Assembly: GCA_964507925.1 (NCBI GenBank)
Contig: CAZDRB010000015.1
Location: 1-14,644, forward strand
DNA: 14,644 nucleotides
Reading direction: 5' to 3'
Source: CAZDRB01 sp964507925
GTDB taxonomy: Bacteria; Patescibacteriota; Microgenomatia; UBA1400; UBA12108
In this document: one piece after another, positions 11,995 to 14,644 of the stretch
Numbering within the stretch: the first letter of the stretch is position 1
Layout of the letters: every line of letters begins with the position of its first letter
Position numbers and translations under genes: made by a program
The notes under the pieces: model-generated
What the model saw: the letters and a program-made list of their open reading frames with translations, nothing else
Databases searched by the model: none
What the model was told of the DNA's origin: nothing

Positions 11995-12029
11995 GTATGC
12001 CGTATACGGTATACAGTATACTGAATACA
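11995..12029 (+). repeat. Heptamer tandem repeat between yjjX and rpiB
   Basis: Five 7-base units with consensus GTATACN run head to tail from the base after the yjjX stop. The first unit (GTATGCC) and last unit (GAATACA) are degenerate. The units create two adjacent 10-bp palindromes, CCGTATACGG (12000-12009) and CAGTATACTG (12014-12023). The repeat fills essentially the whole 37-base intergenic space. Confidence 0.8.
12017..12022 (+). promoter_or_regulatory. Possible -10 box of rpiB within the heptamer repeat
   Basis: TATACT in the fourth repeat unit ends 9 bases before ATG 12032. The spacing is a little longer than at the other putative leaderless starts. No Shine-Dalgarno site precedes rpiB. 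Alternatively rpiB is simply read through from yjjX. Confidence 0.3.
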
Positions 12030-12031
12030 AG

Positions 12032-12487
12032 ATGCGAATATACTTAGGTGCGGATCACAGGGGGTTTGAGCTCAAGGAAGAGGTCAAATCATGGCTTTTA
12101 GAAAATGAGTATGAAATCACGGATGTTGGGGCAAGGATGTTTGATCCAGAAGATGACTATATTGATTTTGCCCTCAAGGTCGCCGAGTCGATCGAGGGCA
12201 ATGGTGCTACGTCCCGAGGAATACTTCTTTGTGGCAGTGGTCACGGGATGGAGATAGTTGCGAATAGATTCCCCCACGTGCGAGCGATCATTGGATTTAA
12301 TAACGATGTAGTTAAACAAGGAAGAGAGCACGAGGATGCAAACATCCTTGTGATACCAAGTGACTGGACAAATCCCGAGGAAGTAGTTGAGCGAGTGAGG
12401 ATATTTATCGAGACTGAGATTAATGATGACGCAAGACATGTTCGAAGACGAGCTAAGATCGACAACTTAAGGATAAGTAAGTCATGA
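12032..12487 (+). CDS. rpiB: RpiB, ribose-5-phosphate isomerase B
   Basis: RpiB interconverts ribose 5-phosphate and ribulose 5-phosphate in the non-oxidative pentose phosphate pathway. The 151 residues show the RpiB/LacA family motifs: GADHRGFELKE with His9, DYIDFALKVA, GILLCGSGHGMEIVANR with the catalytic base Cys67, and GREHEDANILVIP with His100. The family's usual CGTGxG is CGSGHG here. ATG 12032 is used because homology starts directly at it. An in-frame TTG at 11987 would add residues encoded by the heptamer repeat (the YAVYGIQYTEY stretch), which is unlikely to be protein. The C-terminus is basic. The stop overlaps the epimerase start as ATGA. Confidence 0.95.
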   Translation: MRIYLGADHRGFELKEEVKSWLLENEYEITDVGARMFDPEDDYIDFALKVAESIEGNGATSRGILLCGSGHGMEIVANRFPHVRAIIGFNNDVVKQGREHEDANILVIPSDWTNPEEVVERVRIFIETEINDDARHVRRRAKIDNLRISKS

Positions 12488-13077
12488 TTACCCCTATTAT
12501 TATGGAGTCCGATATCTTGGTCGTGGAAAAAAAGATCAAGACAATCATCGAGCGAGGCGAGGGACGCGTGCATATTGATATTGGAGACGGACTGTTTAGT
12601 GATCTACTTACAATCTCGCCTGCCGACCTCCAGCAATTTGATTTATCTGAATTGAAACTAGATTTTCATCTGATGGTTGATGATCCGACTGAGTGGATTG
12701 AGGAGACGGTTGCGCTCTCTCCTCTAAGAATTATTGGGCAAATCGAGAGAATGGGATCACAGAAGCTATATCTTGAGACAATCGCGAGTTATGGTGGGGA
12801 GGGAGGACTAGCTCTTAAACTTGAGACACCAATTGAGGAAATAGAGGAGGAGGTCATTGCGAAGTGTAAGACGATACTACTTCTCTCCGTGCCTGTTGGA
12901 ACAACGGGCTCGAGTTTTGATGAGCGCGTGATCCCAAAAATAAGCGAGCTGAGAAAAATATATACGGGGAGCATCTTGGTTGATGGGGGGATCAACAAGG
13001 ATACGTACGAAAAAGCGATCCGCGCTGGAGCAAGTGAGACCAGCGCAAACAGTAGTTACTGGCAAGGGAAATTATGA
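12484..13077 (+). CDS. rpe: Ribulose-phosphate 3-epimerase-like TIM-barrel protein (divergent)
   Basis: Rpe interconverts ribulose 5-phosphate and xylulose 5-phosphate. The product is short (197 residues against about 220). The metal and acid/base residues expected of the family are all visible: His30 and Asp32 in VHIDIGDGLF, His62 in LDFHLMVDDP, and Asp167 in ILVDGGIN. Two features depart from typical Rpe. The N-terminal PSxLSAD segment is replaced by TPIIMESD. The active-site loop NPGFGGQxF is replaced by PVGTTGSSF. The reaction is therefore likely but the phosphosugar substrate may differ. The position between rpiB and a transketolase, with ATGA overlaps at both ends, supports a pentose phosphate role. 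Confidence 0.82.
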   Translation: MITPIIMESDILVVEKKIKTIIERGEGRVHIDIGDGLFSDLLTISPADLQQFDLSELKLDFHLMVDDPTEWIEETVALSPLRIIGQIERMGSQKLYLETIASYGGEGGLALKLETPIEEIEEEVIAKCKTILLLSVPVGTTGSSFDERVIPKISELRKIYTGSILVDGGINKDTYEKAIRAGASETSANSSYWQGKL

Positions 13078-13700
13078 CAAAGAACAAACAGGTTTTACTC
13101 AAGAGGGTTGCGTTTTTTGGGGACGCGGCGGTCGACACCGACCACCCAACCTACAAGGCTGCTTATCACAGCGCCAAAAAGCTGGCTCGGCTCGGGTACA
13201 CGATTGTGAACGGAGGTGGCCCTGGCGTGATGGACGCCTCAACCCGGGGGGCGGAGTCAGTCAATGGACATACAGTTTCGGTGACGTTTTATCCTGAGCA
13301 TGCGGTAGGATTTGAGGGGAGATACCTGGCAAATATCACAGATCGCGAGATCAAGACAGATAATTATATAGAGCGCATGTACAAGCTAATGGAGGAGTCG
13401 GACGTGTTTTTGATTTTTAATGGTGGGACGGGGACGATTTCTGAGTTTGGAACTGCGTGGGTACTAGCCAAGCTATATTATGGCCACCACAAACCGTTTA
13501 TTTTGGTCGGATCATTCTGGCGAAAAGTAGTTGGAGCGATCCATGACAATCTTTTAATTGATGCCAAGGAAATGGATGTGTTTAGGATAGTTGATGGGAT
13601 TGATGAGATTTTGCCTAAAATCAAAGAACTTGAACAGGCTCTAAACAAGGTAGACCACACGCATTGTCAGCACTGTAGCGAGTCCGCCTTTATGAGCTAG
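13074..13700 (+). CDS. LOG/TIGR00730-family Rossmann protein, possible nucleotide phosphoribohydrolase
   Basis: The 208-residue product has the LOG family pattern GGGPGVMDAS (47-56) and NGGTGTISEFG (116-126, with Glu124), corresponding to GGGPGxMxA and PGGxGTxxE. Characterised LOG enzymes cleave nucleoside 5'-monophosphates to base and ribose 5-phosphate; related members bind other ligands, such as possible lysine decarboxylase annotations that are now doubted. The usual Pro of PGGxGT is Asn116. The C-terminus carries an unusual HTHCQHC segment (195-201) that could bind a metal. The gene starts in an ATGA overlap with the epimerase. Release of ribose 5-phosphate would fit the surrounding rpiB, rpe and transketolase genes, but this activity is inferred. 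Confidence 0.85.
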   Translation: MTKNKQVLLKRVAFFGDAAVDTDHPTYKAAYHSAKKLARLGYTIVNGGGPGVMDASTRGAESVNGHTVSVTFYPEHAVGFEGRYLANITDREIKTDNYIERMYKLMEESDVFLIFNGGTGTISEFGTAWVLAKLYYGHHKPFILVGSFWRKVVGAIHDNLLIDAKEMDVFRIVDGIDEILPKIKELEQALNKVDHTHCQHCSESAFMS

Positions 13701-13706
13701 GTAGGC

Positions 13707-13712
13707 TATACT
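13707..13712 (+). promoter_or_regulatory. Putative leaderless promoter of the transketolase genes
   Basis: TATACT ends 6 bases before ATG 13719, in the 18-base gap after the LOG-family gene. No Shine-Dalgarno site is seen. Cotranscription with the upstream genes is also possible. Confidence 0.4.
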
Positions 13713-13718
13713 AGAGTC

Positions 13719-14531
13719 ATGAAGTCTGCCCAAGATCTCAAGAAAATTGCAAATCAACTGCGCATTGATGTACTCGAGATGGTAAAGGGAGCAGGAGGAG
13801 GACACGTTGCTGGACCACTTTCGTCAGCGGATATCTTTGCCGCCCTTTATTTTGGAGAAATAGTTAATCACGAACAGGACAAGATAGTTTTGTCGTGCGG
13901 CCACTATTGTCCTGTTCAGTATGCAGCCCTTTCTCGAAAAGGGATTATCCCGCACGACGAGCTCGCGACATTTATGAAAATTGGCAGTCGACTTCCTGGG
14001 CATCCTGAGCGCGGACTAACCCCTGGGGTCGAGGCAAGCTCTGGACCGCTTGGACAAGGAGTCTCGGTCGCGGTCGGGATTGCTCTTGGAATGAAGCTTA
14101 AGCACGCCGAGCTCTCGCAACAAGAAACGCCAAAAGTATTTTGCATTTTGTCGGATGGAGAACTACAAGAAGGACAAGTTTGGGAGGCATTTAATTTTGC
14201 GGTGAGACGCCAGCTTGATAACTTAATTTTTATTTTAGACAGAAACAGAGTTCAGATTGAGAACTATGTGAGTCAGGTTGCAACGTACAAAGAAGTTGAG
14301 GGAAGGTTAGAAGCTTTTGGTCTATCAATATATAAATGTGATGGCAATGATCTAGAAAAAGTACAAGCTAGCCTTGTGAGTGCTAAGGGCAATCAAGGTG
14401 GGCCGGCGATGGTAGTAGCTGAGACTATTGCCGGAAAAGGAGTAAGTTTTATGGAAAATGATCCAAGGTGGCACGACAAAGTGCCAAGCGCCGAGGAATT
14501 AATGAGCGCGACACAGGAGCTTCTTAGATGA
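13719..14531 (+). CDS. Transketolase, N-terminal (TPP-binding) subunit
   Basis: Transketolase moves two-carbon units between sugar phosphates using thiamine diphosphate. Here it is split into two genes, as in many archaea and some bacteria. The 270-residue N subunit shows GGGHVAGPLSSADIFAALYF (His29), SCGHYCPVQYAAL (His62), LPGHPERGLTPGVEASSGPLGQG, and the TPP/metal motif LSDGELQEGQVWEAFNFA extending to Asn176 in ILDRN. The motif reads SDG instead of the usual GDG; the metal ligands Asp146 and Asn176 are kept. The stop overlaps the C subunit start as ATGA. It closes the rpiB-rpe-LOG gene run and would use the xylulose and ribose phosphates those enzymes make. Confidence 0.95.
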   Translation: MKSAQDLKKIANQLRIDVLEMVKGAGGGHVAGPLSSADIFAALYFGEIVNHEQDKIVLSCGHYCPVQYAALSRKGIIPHDELATFMKIGSRLPGHPERGLTPGVEASSGPLGQGVSVAVGIALGMKLKHAELSQQETPKVFCILSDGELQEGQVWEAFNFAVRRQLDNLIFILDRNRVQIENYVSQVATYKEVEGRLEAFGLSIYKCDGNDLEKVQASLVSAKGNQGGPAMVVAETIAGKGVSFMENDPRWHDKVPSAEELMSATQELLR

Positions 14532-14644
14532 GCATTAAAGTTGATTGGAGGACAGCGACCGCGCGAGCGATACGGGACGGAGCGGGGGCTGGACTGGTTG
14601 GAATAGGGAGGGATGAGAGGGTAATTGTTATGACGGCCAACTTA
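14528..14644 (+). CDS. Transketolase, C-terminal subunit (3' partial)
   Basis: A frame opens at the ATGA overlap with the N subunit and runs 39 codons to the window edge. It reads MSIKVDWRTATARAIRDGAG and then ERVIVMTANL, which resembles the start of the pyrimidine-binding subunit (R-x-A-x-x-x-L, then VVVLTADL). The assignment rests mainly on position directly after the N subunit. No catalytic residue is in view. Confidence 0.75.
   Translation, partial: MSIKVDWRTATARAIRDGAGAGLVGIGRDERVIVMTANL

Noticed and set aside
11987..12031. N-terminal extension of RpiB from TTG 11987
   Set aside because: The added residues come from the heptamer repeat and the RpiB fold begins at the ATG 12032 methionine.
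12980..13297. 105-codon frame across the rpe-LOG junction
   Set aside because: Overlaps two well-supported genes in a different frame; composition is typical of a shadow.
1..14644. Alternative genetic code with TGA as a sense codon
   Set aside because: TGA ends several genes at ATGA overlaps exactly where the family length requires a stop, so TGA is a stop here.
1..14644. tRNA, rRNA, CRISPR array, insertion sequence or phage genes
   Set aside because: No cloverleaf, spaced direct repeats, terminal inverted repeats or transposase/phage motifs were found; coding genes fill nearly the whole window.

Overview
The window looks like an accessory-poor but gene-dense stretch of a small bacterial genome, most likely a member of the Candidate Phyla Radiation (Patescibacteria). 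This placement is inferred from gene content, compact or fused versions of housekeeping proteins, a lone small conserved protein of CPR type, six 4-bp ATGA gene overlaps and very short intergenic spaces. TGA is used as an ordinary stop, so the code-4/25 lineages (Gracilibacteria, Absconditabacteria) are unlikely. No rRNA, tRNA, CRISPR array, insertion sequence or prophage gene was recognised.

Layout. Positions 1-4013 (+) hold a SUF iron-sulfur assembly operon, sufC (5' end outside the window)-sufB-sufD-sufS-sufU, with an unusually short SufD. Positions 3985-5025 (-) hold tsaD, converging on sufU with overlapping ends. A gap of about 310 bases follows, with several hairpins and a probable 48-residue gene on the minus strand (5170-5316). 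Next come a HIT-family protein (+), a TsaC-TsaE fusion (-) and an MFS transporter (+). A compact redox operon (8110-9883, +) encodes a flavin reductase, a zinc ribbon, a [3Fe-4S]-type ferredoxin and a membrane-anchored DsbA-like protein. A stand-alone 65-residue protein (10025-10222) has its own sigma70-type promoter and shares a bidirectional terminator with a convergent glycosyltransferase (10289-11161, -). From 11186 to the end (+) are a SufT/MIP18-like protein, a YjjX-type ITPase, RpiB, a divergent ribulose-phosphate 3-epimerase, a LOG-family nucleotide-binding protein and a split transketolase (N subunit complete, C subunit cut by the window).

How the genes work together. The SUF genes and the DUF59 protein serve Fe-S assembly, and the ferredoxin is a local client. 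TsaD and TsaC-TsaE cover most of the tRNA t6A pathway; TsaB is not seen here. The right-hand block could convert nucleotide-derived ribose 5-phosphate through RpiB, Rpe and transketolase into central carbon metabolism.

Regulation. The strongest unexplained pattern is at the starts of transcription units. Eight first genes have a TANNNT box (TATAAT, TAGAAT, TACAAT, TATACT, TAGGAT) ending 6-8 bases before the ATG and no convincing Shine-Dalgarno site, which is the layout of leaderless transcripts. The 65-residue gene is the clear exception. At 11161/11186 the layout is perfectly symmetric around one palindrome. Two separate heptamer tandem repeats also occur, one upstream of rpiB and one inside the flavin reductase gene.
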